This document shows, in pieces, positions 1 to 8,828 of a stretch of DNA of 64,000 bases; within the stretch, counting starts at the first letter, position 1, and each line of letters begins with the position of its first letter. Origin of the DNA: CAWBAT01 sp963810905 (GTDB taxonomy: Bacteria; Acidobacteriota; Terriglobia; Versatilivoradales; Versatilivoraceae); contig CAWEPG010000004.1 of the NCBI GenBank assembly GCA_963810905.1, forward strand, positions 1 through 64,000. The letters run 5' to 3'. Both the position numbers and the translations under genes were made by a program. The notes under the pieces are model-generated. The model saw only the letters and a list, made by a program, of their open reading frames with translations. It searched no databases and was not told the DNA's origin.

Positions 1-3000
1 GCCGACCTCCATGAGGATCCTGAGTGTGTCGCTGAGCCCTTCAAACACGCGCGCCCCCAGGATCTTCTGATCGGGAAGTGCGAGCAGACCCGGACGCAAT
101 GTCAATAGATGGCCGGCAAGGTTTCCGCTGTCCACCGTCGAGATATATACGGGGGACAGCGGCTTGAGAGACAGCGTGTCGTACCAGTTGTAGAAGTGGC
201 CTCGGTGCCGTTCTAAGGATTCCATCGTATGGAGTGAATTCGCCGTGCGCTCGACAAGCTGTCCGGCCGAAATGTAGCCGAAGTCGTAAGCGGCCAAATT
301 TGCAAGCAGCGCAAGTCCTATATTGGTCGGCGAGGTGCGATGCCCCACCACAGGAGCGGAATGCTCTTGAAAACTGTCAGGCGGCAGCCAATGATCTTCC
401 GGGCCGACGAAAGTCTCAAAGAACGCCCAAGTCTTTCGGGAAAGGTTGCGAAGAAAGAGGGTCTGGTCAGCCGTCAGTATTGCTTCACGGCGATATAGCG
501 GCTGGCTAATCCACCAGGCGATAACGGGGGACACAAACCAGAGAGCCAGGACGGGCCAAGCGACAGCTAACGCGGCCGGCCTTGAAATCGTCAGATAGAT
601 CACCGCGGCAAGTGCAAGAAGAGGGCCAATCCACATTGTTCGACCAAAGGAGACGAGATCTCGGCGGCTATTGCGATCCTGGTTGCCCGACGGATTCCAT
701 TCCAGAAGTCGTTTGCGTGTGATCAGCATCCGCCCGGCCGTGCGCACAATCGCATCCAGGCTGAATAACGCTTCGTAGGGGAGGCACATGAGCGCAAACA
801 TTGCTTGAGTGAAGTGCCGGCCCGCCGAGTGCGCTGCAGCCGCAAGATGCTGGTCCAGTAACAAATCATCCGGCTTCTGAAACAGATCCAGGATGAAAGC
901 AAGCAAAGGGGGAACCAGGAGGATCCCGATCGCTGATAGAGTCCAAACCCAGGATGGCGACAAGACAGTCCAACTGAGCAGCAACAGCAGAGTCAACGCC
1001 GATGGGGTGAGACTGCGGCGAAGGTTGTCGAAAATCTTCCATAGGGACAGTCCAGAGAGCGGATTCTTCCGATAAGATGCGTCGGGGCTGGGAACGCGCG
1101 GCAGCAACCAGCGCGCAATCTGCCAATCCCCGCGAATCCAGCGATGTCGACGGTTCACGTCCTCATTGTAGCGAGCGGGATATTCCTCATATAACTGCAC
1201 ATCGCTCAACAACCCTGCCCGTGCGTAACAGCCTTCCAGAAGATCGTGGCTGAGGATACGGTTCTCCGGAAAGCGTCCATTGAGTGCCCGCTCGAACGCA
1301 TCCACCTCATAAATCCCTTTGCCAATGAAGGCGCCTTCACCGAACAGGTCTTGGTAAACATCGGAGATGGCGCGCGTATAGGGGTCAATGCCTGGCTCAC
1401 TCCCGAAGAGTCGTGCAAATCTCGATCGGTTTGTGCTGGGCAGACTCACAGCCACGCGTGGCTGAAGGATGCCGTAGCCTTCACAGACGCGCTGCTTCTG
1501 TTCGTCGTACCGAGCACGATTCAGCGGGTGCGCCATCGCTCCCACAAACTGCCGCGCGGAGTCGCGGGGGAGTTGCGTATCCGTGTCCAGGGTGATGACG
1601 TACTTCACGTTCGACAAGACTGCAGACTTGCCCACGACGAGGGAAAAACACTCCTGAGAGCCGCCTCGCAATAACGAATTTAATTCCGCAAGCTTCCCTC
1701 GCTTCCGCTCATAACCCATCCACAGACGCTCTTGAGGATTCCAACGGCGCGGGCGATGGAAAAGGAAAAAGGTGTCGCCTTTTGTGTTCCGGTACTTTTC
1801 ATTCAGCTCTTCGATCCTGGATTGGGCCAGCCGCAACAGCGGTTGATCCTCTGGAAGCGTTTCTTCGGGCGCGTCTGGAAAATCAGTCAAAAGGCTAAAG
1901 TACAGATTTTCGTCCCGATTTGCCAAAAACCGGACTTCCAGCGCCTCGACCAGATCCTCGACATTCTGAGAGCTGCCGAGAAGTGTCGGGACCACGACCA
2001 GCGTGCACGATTCCCGCGGAATCCCTTTGGAAAAATCCATTCGCGGCAGCAAGTGAGGCCTTGCCAGCAAAGTCGCCAGCCAATTAGTCAGCGCCACGGC
2101 GAGCTGACTTGCGCACAGTAGCAAGAGGATGCCAACCAACGCGAGTAGCCCATCCGACAACCCACTGGCACGCGTTTTCGTCATTAGGCCCACGGTGAAA
2201 ATACCCGTAATCAGCGTGATCGTCCCAAGATAAAGGAGCAGAGGAGACTGACTGCTGATTCGCTGGAGAGTCCGGAAGGCAGATTGGGGCAACTCCGCGG
2301 CTAGTTCGAGCTGCGTTAATCCCTTATCGATCAGGTAGAACCCAACATGTGCCGTGCGATCGTCGCTGTCTTTCTTGGCCGCAGTCTCCCGCGCCAGCTG
2401 AATCGCGCTGTTCGCCACCTCGCTCTCGGAATGCCGGCTGCTCTTCGCTATCTTTTCCACGACATGACGGTAGCGGTCACGGGTGGCAAAATCCATCTTG
2501 CCGTAAGTTCCGCCAGGATCCTCATGCAGAATTTCCTCGACGACGCTCATGGTCTCGACGAACTTGCGCCAGTCCATCGCCCCCAGAAATCGGAGGCTGC
2601 CGATGCTGTTGCTGATGGATACCTGGTCGGCGGCCTGTTGTTGGTTTTCCGACTGCACCAACTGTTCAATCGTCTGGCCAGACTCGGAGAGTCGCTGCTC
2701 AATCCAGGTGAGCGGCAATGCTAAAGCGGGGCTCTGTCCCTGCAACCGGCGCGCAAATTCCGCGACAAACGAACTGACCATCGGGGGGTTCGACCGAGCC
2801 ATGTCCGCGATCACCAGAATGAGGCTCTTCGGGTCCTTCTCGGCGATCTCCGTCATCTGGTCCGCCCAGTAGTCGGCGTGGTTTCGGTCGGTCCTGTCGG
2901 CGGCCACCCGGGCTCCAACGCGCCGGAGATTCTCGATCAGCGCCAGGCGCAGCATGATCGGAATGGCCCACAATTCGCTTAAATTCAGGGAGGTTACTGT

Positions 3001-3510
3001 TTGGTAGGCTGTGACGAAACTGCTGAGAGTTTCCGGATCAACCCGTCCATCGCCATGTGAGATCGTCTCTAGAGCGATGTCATAGACCCGCGGAAGTCCT
3101 GCCGAGAGACCGTTCAGCAAGCGAGGCAGCTCCCGGCTGTAACCTTTTGGAAAGTGTCTCTTGGCCGTGTGAATCTGTTCTTCGATCAGATAGAAGTTAT
3201 CGAGCAGCCATTCCCCTGCCGGCGCAATCCGGCGGTTTGCCTTAACCGCCGTCGTCAATAGATTGCAGACTTTAATCAAGACGCTTTCATTCTCAGCCAG
3301 CCGCGTCAGAAGACGGTCTGGAGTACGTTCCAAACTCAGCTTGTGCGAGCCCGCCAGGATCTTGCCATGCTGCTCCATCTGAAGGGTGCTGAAAAGTTCC
3401 GACCGTAGCGGTGGCTCGTCGCCGATGTATTTCTGTGACAAGCCGTTTCTTTGATGGCTCATCTTCAGGCGGAGCAAGTTCTCGATAATTGTTTTGTTAC
3501 TCACCTTCAA
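1..3510 (-). CDS. ndvB: Cyclic beta-glucan synthase, NdvB/GT84 type (N-terminal part, 3' end beyond window)
   Basis: An uninterrupted minus-strand frame of 1170 codons runs off the left edge; family members are about 2,800 residues, so this is less than half. It would polymerise and cyclise beta-1,2-linked glucan from UDP-glucose at the inner membrane. Seen in order: a long N-terminal helical region, two hydrophobic segments around residues 400-460, then the glycosyltransferase core with motifs typical of the family (FLFHRPRRWNPQE, WMGYERKRGKLAELN, ITLDTDTQLP and, later, RRHRWIRGDWQ), followed by further membrane segments and the start of the region containing SPVYISTVDSGN. The start is taken as TTG at 3510, because AAGGAG lies 9 bases upstream. 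The first ATG (3462) has no such site. The downstream glycoside-phosphorylase-like half is outside the window. Confidence 0.9.
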   Translation of the reverse strand, partial: MKVSNKTIIENLLRLKMSHQRNGLSQKYIGDEPPLRSELFSTLQMEQHGKILAGSHKLSLERTPDRLLTRLAENESVLIKVCNLLTTAVKANRRIAPAGEWLLDNFYLIEEQIHTAKRHFPKGYSRELPRLLNGLSAGLPRVYDIALETISHGDGRVDPETLSSFVTAYQTVTSLNLSELWAIPIMLRLALIENLRRVGARVAADRTDRNHADYWADQMTEIAEKDPKSLILVIADMARSNPPMVSSFVAEFARRLQGQSPALALPLTWIEQRLSESGQTIEQLVQSENQQQAADQVSISNSIGSLRFLGAMDWRKFVETMSVVEEILHEDPGGTYGKMDFATRDRYRHVVEKIAKSSRHSESEVANSAIQLARETAAKKDSDDRTAHVGFYLIDKGLTQLELAAELPQSAFRTLQRISSQSPLLLYLGTITLITGIFTVGLMTKTRASGLSDGLLALVGILLLLCASQLAVALTNWLATLLARPHLLPRMDFSKGIPRESCTLVVVPTLLGSSQNVEDLVEALEVRFLANRDENLYFSLLTDFPDAPEETLPEDQPLLRLAQSRIEELNEKYRNTKGDTFFLFHRPRRWNPQERLWMGYERKRGKLAELNSLLRGGSQECFSLVVGKSAVLSNVKYVITLDTDTQLPRDSARQFVGAMAHPLNRARYDEQKQRVCEGYGILQPRVAVSLPSTNRSRFARLFGSEPGIDPYTRAISDVYQDLFGEGAFIGKGIYEVDAFERALNGRFPENRILSHDLLEGCYARAGLLSDVQLYEEYPARYNEDVNRRHRWIRGDWQIARWLLPRVPSPDASYRKNPLSGLSLWKIFDNLRRSLTPSALTLLLLLSWTVLSPSWVWTLSAIGILLVPPLLAFILDLFQKPDDLLLDQHLAAAAHSAGRHFTQAMFALMCLPYEALFSLDAIVRTAGRMLITRKRLLEWNPSGNQDRNSRRDLVSFGRTMWIGPLLALAAVIYLTISRPAALAVAWPVLALWFVSPVIAWWISQPLYRREAILTADQTLFLRNLSRKTWAFFETFVGPEDHWLPPDSFQEHSAPVVGHRTSPTNIGLALLANLAAYDFGYISAGQLVERTANSLHTMESLERHRGHFYNWYDTLSLKPLSPVYISTVDSGNLAGHLLTLRPGLLALPDQKILGARVFEGLSDTLRILMEVG

Positions 3511-4166
3511 GTTTGGGGTCTCCTTCTTTGATTTGAGGTCTGAACGAACCAGAGCTCAATCAGTTTGGCAGCTTTGGAGTGCTTCTCTTGTTCAGGGCAA
3601 TGAACACAGATCCTATCTTTTTGATCTTCAAAAGGCGAGAGTGTGAGCCTGAGGTTCTGGCAGGACGGTTGGCCGAGAGTTGAGGCACAGTTTTGCCACT
3701 GTAGATTACCCTAGCCAGAATAACATAAAACCGAACAGCCGGAATCGAGCATCCCTTCACGCCAAGAGCATACCCTTCCACTGGGTGAATAGATATCAGT
3801 CTTTGGGATGAATTGCGGGTTAGTTCTAGCGACAAGTCGGTCGATTTATACGGGTCCGATTCTGTCAGAAGATCATTTTGTAAGACGGGGGATCTTCAAG
3901 CAGCAAACTCAAGGAAATATTGCTCACTCTGGTGAGGCAGGGTGGTGGCGGCAGGGTTGGCTCTAGCTCAGTCCGTTGCGAAAAGGATCAACTTGAGTCA
4001 CTGTGGGCGTCGGCCATGCTTTTCTCCACCAGCAAGAAATGATTCTTAACGTGATGTTCGCATGATACGTCAAGAACCACCCAAGCTGAAATTAGAAGAG
4101 AAATGTTCCCAGGGATAAAGGCTCGATTCTTTGGGATGAGGAACTTATTGTCACATCAGAACAACA
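3511..4166. other. Intergenic stretch without a recognisable gene
   Basis: This lies between the start of the glucan synthase and the stop of the response regulator, both on the minus strand. A 91-codon minus-strand frame at 3560-3835 has no ribosome binding site and low-complexity composition, so it is not called. It presumably holds the glucan synthase promoter, but no convincing -35/-10 pair stood out. Confidence 0.5.
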
Positions 4167-4835
4167 TTATTCGGATTGGCTTTTCCCTTGAGTATTATGG
4201 GCATAGCTCGCTACTTGTAGGCGGGTGTGCAATGCCATCTTTTCCAGAATGTTGTGCACATGGCTCTTCACGGTGTAGGTGGCAATGTTGAGGCGCAGGG
4301 CAATTTCTTTATTGCTCAGGCCTTCCGCAATCAGGTCAACGACTTCACGTTCCCGCTTCGTCATCCGCACGGCTCCGATCAGGTCAACCTTACCCTGCTC
4401 GACTACCTGCTCGACAATTTGGGAAAAGAGCGATCCGGTCAAGGAGGGTGGAAGAACTTTGGCTCCTGCCGCTACCGATCTTATGGTCTCCAGAAAATCC
4501 TCAAAGGTGGCGTCTTTGAGGAGAAAGCCGGAAGCCCCTTCACGTACGAATGCGACGATATCCGCCTGCACAGGGAGGAGATCCATCACGATCACTTTGA
4601 CCTCGGGCGACGCCTCCCTCACGCATTCCACTAAGCGCAGACTATTTTGACCCCTCAATCCCAGATCTAACAGAACGATCTGCGGTTTTAATTCTTGCGT
4701 GGCTCTAAGCACCGCCTCTCTACCATTCCCAAAGGCAGCCACCACTTTGATGTCGGGCTGTTCATTGAGCATGGCGGTCAGACCTTCGCGCAGAAGACGG
4801 TTGTCTTCGACAAGAATCAATTGGATCTTAGCCAC
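4167..4835 (-). CDS. NarL/FixJ-type response regulator with LuxR helix-turn-helix
   Basis: This is a cytoplasmic two-component transcription regulator of 222 residues. An N-terminal receiver domain has acidic residues near the start (VEDN), the phospho-acceptor Asp57 in VLLDLGL and the conserved Lys in LLKDA. The C-terminal LuxR domain carries the hallmark MTKREREVVDLIAEGLSNKE and TVKSHVHNIL. The start is GTG at 4835, preceded by GGTGGAG with 7 bases spacing; an upstream ATG at 4883 would add a hydrophobic stretch before the receiver domain and lacks a site. No sensor kinase is adjacent, so it is an orphan regulator here and its partner and targets are unknown. Confidence 0.9.
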   Translation of the reverse strand: MAKIQLILVEDNRLLREGLTAMLNEQPDIKVVAAFGNGREAVLRATQELKPQIVLLDLGLRGQNSLRLVECVREASPEVKVIVMDLLPVQADIVAFVREGASGFLLKDATFEDFLETIRSVAAGAKVLPPSLTGSLFSQIVEQVVEQGKVDLIGAVRMTKREREVVDLIAEGLSNKEIALRLNIATYTVKSHVHNILEKMALHTRLQVASYAHNTQGKSQSE

Positions 4836-5494
4836 GGGATATCTCCACCATAAACAAAGGAACAATTTTATAGCACACACCACTGCCCCATTTCAACATC
4901 ACCCTTACATTGTCAGGTAGTAAAAGCAGCGGATGAGTGATCTGGTTTATTGAGGCATCCTCCGCACTGTTCGGGGGGGAAAGCCGCTTTGGAACTATGG
5001 CGATGGAAGGACAAGGTCGCATTTAGAACCAAATTGGCTTCACAAACCAGCGAATTCTACCCTCTGCTTATTGATCAAAGAATGGCGAACGGATCACCAA
5101 GGGTATGCTGATTGAAATTGGACTTATGTGCTTCGCGGAAATGGTGTCGGCTGGTCACGCTAAGGCAGCCTCTCAATAAACTCTGACTGAGGCGGGAATA
5201 GGAACATCTTTGCAGGTAAGAATTTCTTGAGTGTTTTTAGCTTTTTGGTCAATGTCCTCGCCCGTCTTGACCAAGATTGGCGAAAATCTTCGTGTCTCTA
5301 GTGTGAATATTTACCCTTTAATATGGAAAGGGAGCTAGTTCCTTTAGCGCATCTTGCGGGGTGTCTTGAAGCCGGTTGTTAAGCGACGGGTTCCAAACCT
5401 AGTCATGGATGCATGATTCTCACGATCAATGAGAGCTTTTTCCATTATTATCCTCGCTTCCAGGAAAAGGGATGTTTTGTGCATTAACTTATTT
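4836..5494. other. Long intergenic region upstream of the heat-shock genes
   Basis: No coding region with a ribosome binding site was found. No canonical CIRCE element (TTAGCACTC-N9-GAGTGCTAA) is visible, so HrcA control of groES is not supported by the sequence. The right end abuts the spaced TGGTTAA repeats and the putative groES promoter. Confidence 0.4.
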
Positions 5495-5607
5495 TGGTTA
5501 AGTTTTCTTATTTACATATTGACAAATTAATATAATTAATCTATTGTGGTTAACTATATGAGCCATTCCAGTCACCTCAAGGATCCTGGAACTAAGTCTG
5601 GTTAACT
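5495..5607 (+). promoter_or_regulatory. Three TGGTTAA(G/C)T sites at exact 52-bp spacing upstream of groES
   Basis: TGGTTAAGT lies at 5495-5503, and TGGTTAACT at 5547-5555 and 5599-5607. The start-to-start distance is 52 bp both times, almost exactly five helical turns, so all three would face the same side of the DNA. The middle copy overlaps the -10 region of the proposed promoter and the third lies downstream of it, which suits repression or looping. This is an inference from spacing; no known regulator is assigned. Confidence 0.5.
5519..5547 (+). promoter_or_regulatory. Putative sigma-70-type promoter for groES-groEL
   Basis: A perfect -35 hexamer TTGACA (5519-5524) is followed by a 17-base AT-rich spacer and the -10-like TATTGT (5542-5547), about 100 bases before the groES start. 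It lies between the first and second TGGTTAA sites. No transcript evidence is available. Confidence 0.5.
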
Positions 5608-5644
5608 GAAATCTCACCTTAGACGACAACCCAAGGAGGTTGCG

Positions 5645-5959
5645 ATGAAAGTTAGACCCCTGCATGATCGCATTCTGCTCAAGCGGATCGAAGAGAAGGA
5701 AAGCGTTAAGGGTGGAATCATTATTCCCGACACCGCCAAAGAGAAGCCGCAGGAAGCTGTGGTGGTAGCCGTTGGAAATGGCAAGATTTTGGAAAATGGA
5801 ACCAAACTGACATTGGAAGTGAAAGAGGGCGATCACGTTCTCTTTGGGAAGTACTCCGGATCCGAGATCAAAGTTGACGGAGAAGAATACCTCATCGTTC
5901 GTGAAGACGATGTCTTGGGAATTTTGGCCGAGTCGGCCAAATCAAAAGCTTCCAAGTAA
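5645..5959 (+). CDS. groS: Co-chaperonin GroES (Cpn10)
   Basis: A 104-residue lid protein of the GroEL chamber, cytoplasmic. It has the family start KVRPLHDRILLKRIEEKE, the mobile loop KGGIIIPDTAKEKP that contacts GroEL, and the closing YLIVREDDVLGIL. Its length is normal for the family with a slightly longer C-terminus rich in Ser/Ala/Lys. A strong AAGGAGG lies 6 bases before the ATG. groEL starts 50 bases downstream with its own CAGGAGG, the usual groESL operon. Confidence 0.97.
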   Translation: MKVRPLHDRILLKRIEEKESVKGGIIIPDTAKEKPQEAVVVAVGNGKILENGTKLTLEVKEGDHVLFGKYSGSEIKVDGEEYLIVREDDVLGILAESAKSKASK

Positions 5960-6009
5960 TTTTTCCATTACATGAACTGTAACTCACTCATTTATTCCAG
6001 GAGGTTTAA

Positions 6010-7640
6010 ATGGCAAAGCAAATTATTCATGGAGAACAATCCCGACAGGCCATCCTCAGGGGCGTTAATCAATTGGCGGATGCCGTGAAAATCACCCTGG
6101 GACCCAAGGGCCGGAATGTAGTCATCGACAAAAAGTTTGGTTCTCCCACCATCACCAAAGACGGCGTGACGGTGGCAAAGGAAATTGAATTAAAGGATGC
6201 GCTGGAGAACACGGGCGCTCAGATGGTGCGTGAAGTGGCTTCCAAGACCAGCGATGTGGCCGGTGATGGCACCACCACAGCCACAGTTCTGGCCCAGGCC
6301 ATTTTCCGGGAAGGCGTCAAGACCGTTGCCGCTGGAGCCAATCCGATGGCCTTGAAGCGCGGGATCGAGCGTGCCGTTGAACTGATCGTGGAAGAGATCA
6401 AGAAAGTGGCCAAGCCAGTCAAAGGAGACATGATTGCCCAGGTGGGCACCATATCGGCCAACGGCGATGCGACCATTGGCAACATTATCTCCGAAGCCAT
6501 GAAGAAGGTTGGCAAGGACGGAGTCATCACGGTAGAAGAAGCCAAGACCATTGATACGACGCTTGAAGTCGTGGAGGGTATGCAGTTCGACCGCGGTTAT
6601 CTGTCTCCTTACTTCGTGACGGATCCGGAGCGAATGGAGACGGTCCTGGAGAACGCCGTTTATCCTGCTGCACGAGAAGAAAATCAGCTCCATGAAGGAT
6701 CTGCTTCCCTTGCTCGAACAGATTGCCAAGACGGGGAAGCCGTTTCTCATTGTGGCTGAAGAAGTGGAAGGCGAGGCTCTCGCAACCCTGGTCGTCAACA
6801 AACTGCGGGGCACTCTGAATTGCGCCGCTGTCAAGGCTCCTGGCTTCGGAGATCGCCGCAAAGCCATGTTGGAGGACATTGCCATTCTGACCGGTGGCAA
6901 AGTGATCAGTGAAGACCTGGGAATCAAGCTCGAGACTGTTCAATTGGCTGACCTGGGCCGCGCCAAGAAGATCACGGTGGACAAAGATAACACGACGATT
7001 GTTGAAGGTGCCGGCAAACCGGCCGACATTCAAGGCCGCGTGAAACAGTTGCGCACTCAAGTGGAGGAAACGACTTCCGACTATGACCGCGAAAAGCTGC
7101 AGGAACGACTGGCCAAGCTGGTCGGCGGCGTGGCGATCATTAAAGTGGGAGCCGCCACCGAAACAGAAATGAAGGAGAAAAAGGCCCGCGTGGAAGATGC
7201 CATGCATGCCACCCGTGCCGCCATCGAGGAAGGCGTTGTTCCTGGCGGCGGTGTCACTTTCATTCGTGCCAGCAGCGTACTGGAGAAGCTGAAGCTGGAA
7301 GAGGATGAGCAGATTGGCGTGAACATCGTTCGTCGCGCTCTGGAAGAGCCTCTCCGTCAGATTGCTCAGAATGCCGGAGTCGAAGGTGCTGTGGTGATTT
7401 CCCGGGTTCGTGCAGAAAAGGGGGAGAACTATGGCTACAATGCCGAGACCGACACCTATGGGGACCTGGTGAAGGATGGCGTCATTGATCCGGCCAAGGT
7501 GACTCGCATCGCCTTGCAGAATGCCGCATCCATTGCGGGATTGATGCTGACGACCGAAGCCATCGTTGCTGAACTTCCGGAAGAGGAGAAAGCTGCTGCG
7601 AGTGCCTCATGCCGGCGGCATGGGCGGCGGAATGTACTAA
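6010..7640 (+). CDS. groL: Chaperonin GroEL, interrupted by two +1 frameshifts
   Basis: This is the 60-kDa ATP-dependent chaperonin subunit. Motifs present include LGPKGRNVVIDK, the ATP-binding DGVTVAKEIEL, GDGTTTATVLA, the apical VEGMQFDRGYLSPYF, and PGGGVTFIRAS. The frame is broken twice. One extra base near 6658 separates the segment ending VLENA from the one reading ILLHEKKISSMKDLL. Another extra base near 7607 removes the native Gly-Met tail, which is readable in the shifted frame as HAGGMGGGMY before TAA at 7638-7640. Dropping both bases gives 542 residues, the normal length. Either the sequence has two indel errors or this copy is recently inactivated and another groEL exists elsewhere. 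A terminator follows. Confidence 0.93.
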
Positions 7641-7674
7641 TTCCCAGTCCGGGCATTTCAAGAGAGTACTCTTC

Positions 7675-7707
7675 AAGACCGCTTGCAATTTAAGCGGTCT
7701 TTTTTTT
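7675..7707 (+). terminator. Rho-independent terminator after groEL
   Basis: The perfect 10-bp stem AAGACCGCTT / AAGCGGTCTT with a 7-base loop is followed directly by a run of eight or more T. It lies 35 bases after the restored groEL stop. Confidence 0.9.
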
Positions 7708-7873
7708 GATTTGTGGAACTAAAGACTGAAGTGATTTGCCTGATATTTTGGAGTTGAGAGAGTGGGTGTCCATCAAACACAAAGATTGGGGCCCCTTTGA
7801 CAATCACACTTTGAAATCTTATGTATAGCTTACCTGTATTGAGATCTAGTTTCGTTTATTAGAAAAAGGAGAC

Positions 7874-8344
7874 ATGATGTTTACATTAGTTCGCGGAACC
7901 CCCAGAAATGAATTTGCCTCGTTGGATTGCAGATTAGAGGACATGCTTGCTTCGTTTTTCAATGATCAAGATTTGGCGACACCAAGGTTGAATCAGTTTG
8001 ATTACCCCTCTGATACGGAGGTTTTCAGTAAGGACAACTACTTAGTTTATCGGGTCGCTTTGCCAGGGATCGATCAGAAGGATATCGATCTATCTGTCGA
8101 AAACAATGTTTTGAAGGTCAAAGCCGAACGAAAAGCGCCCAGCGAAGTAAAGGAGAATGACTGGTACGTGAAAGGCTTTCACTATGGCCATTTCGAGCGG
8201 TCATGGACTCTACCCAAGGAGTTCAACCCAGACGAGGTGTCTGCCGAATTCAAAAACGGAGTATTGGAAATCCGCGTTCCACATGCCAAGGCGGCAATTT
8301 CCAAGAAGATTGAGGTAAAGCAGTTGGAGAGTGCTGCAGCTTAA
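7874..8344 (+). CDS. Small heat-shock protein, Hsp20/alpha-crystallin family
   Basis: A 156-residue ATP-independent holdase that keeps unfolding proteins soluble. The alpha-crystallin domain spans about residues 45-145, with YRVALPGIDQKDIDLSVENN at its start, the GHFERSWTLPKE strand, and the diagnostic FKNGVLEIRVP near the end. AAGGAG lies just before two adjacent ATG codons (7874 and 7877); either could be used. It follows groESL but has its own intergenic region and its own terminator, so it is a separate transcription unit in a heat-shock cluster. Confidence 0.95.
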   Translation: MMFTLVRGTPRNEFASLDCRLEDMLASFFNDQDLATPRLNQFDYPSDTEVFSKDNYLVYRVALPGIDQKDIDLSVENNVLKVKAERKAPSEVKENDWYVKGFHYGHFERSWTLPKEFNPDEVSAEFKNGVLEIRVPHAKAAISKKIEVKQLESAAA

Positions 8345-8367
8345 GAAACACTCTTTAATCGCAAAAC

Positions 8368-8401
8368 AAAAAGGCCAGCGCTCGTAAGCTGGCCTTTTTT
8401 G
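8368..8401 (+). terminator. Rho-independent terminator after hsp20; target of the adjacent intron
   Basis: The stem AAAGGCCAGC / GCTGGCCTTT with an 8-base loop and a T-run lies 25 bases after the hsp20 stop. The group IIC intron starts three bases further on, which is the known insertion habit of that intron class. Confidence 0.9.
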
Positions 8402-8828
8402 TTGTGTGCCGAGCATGTTCGACAGCTCGAAGGTGAAAGTCCTTTTGACAACCTGATGGAGGTGAAGTCATAGCGAAGCGCAAGGGCGTTCTGGCGACGG
8501 AGGGTCTGAAAGAAGCGTGGAGCAAACGTACGAACCGATGAACAAGAACCGGATAGGAGGCATACGGTGCCGGACGAGCGGGCAACTGATCGCGAAGTCC
8601 ATATCCATCAAGGGCACTGGTTGTAAATCCGGCGGTTGCGTGCGGAAGGCGGTCGAACTTACCTCGGGAGATCTGCGGTTTGTTGTGAAATCACAACTGA
8701 GGAACGAGCAATCGGTCCTGACCGGACGGCAGAAGTCAGCAGAGGGCGTAGTAGTTACGCAAGTGACGAAGGCCCAAACGGTCCCCGAAAAAGGGGTTGA
8801 TGGGAGTGGCAAGTAAGCGGCGCGACTC

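Noticed and set aside
3560..3835. 91-codon minus-strand open frame
   Set aside because: No ribosome binding site, no hydrophobic or domain pattern, and it lies in a promoter region.
5483..5503. A possible inverted repeat TTAACTT...GGTTAA just before the first TGGTTAA site
   Set aside because: Arms are short and imperfect and do not repeat at the other two sites; not counted as an operator on its own.
6190..7207. Long minus-strand frames of 226-245 codons opposite groEL
   Set aside because: Antisense shadows of the groEL coding sequence; codon composition follows the plus-strand gene.
8517..8816. 99-codon frame inside the group II intron
   Set aside because: It is translation of the structured intron RNA upstream of the maturase, not a separate gene.
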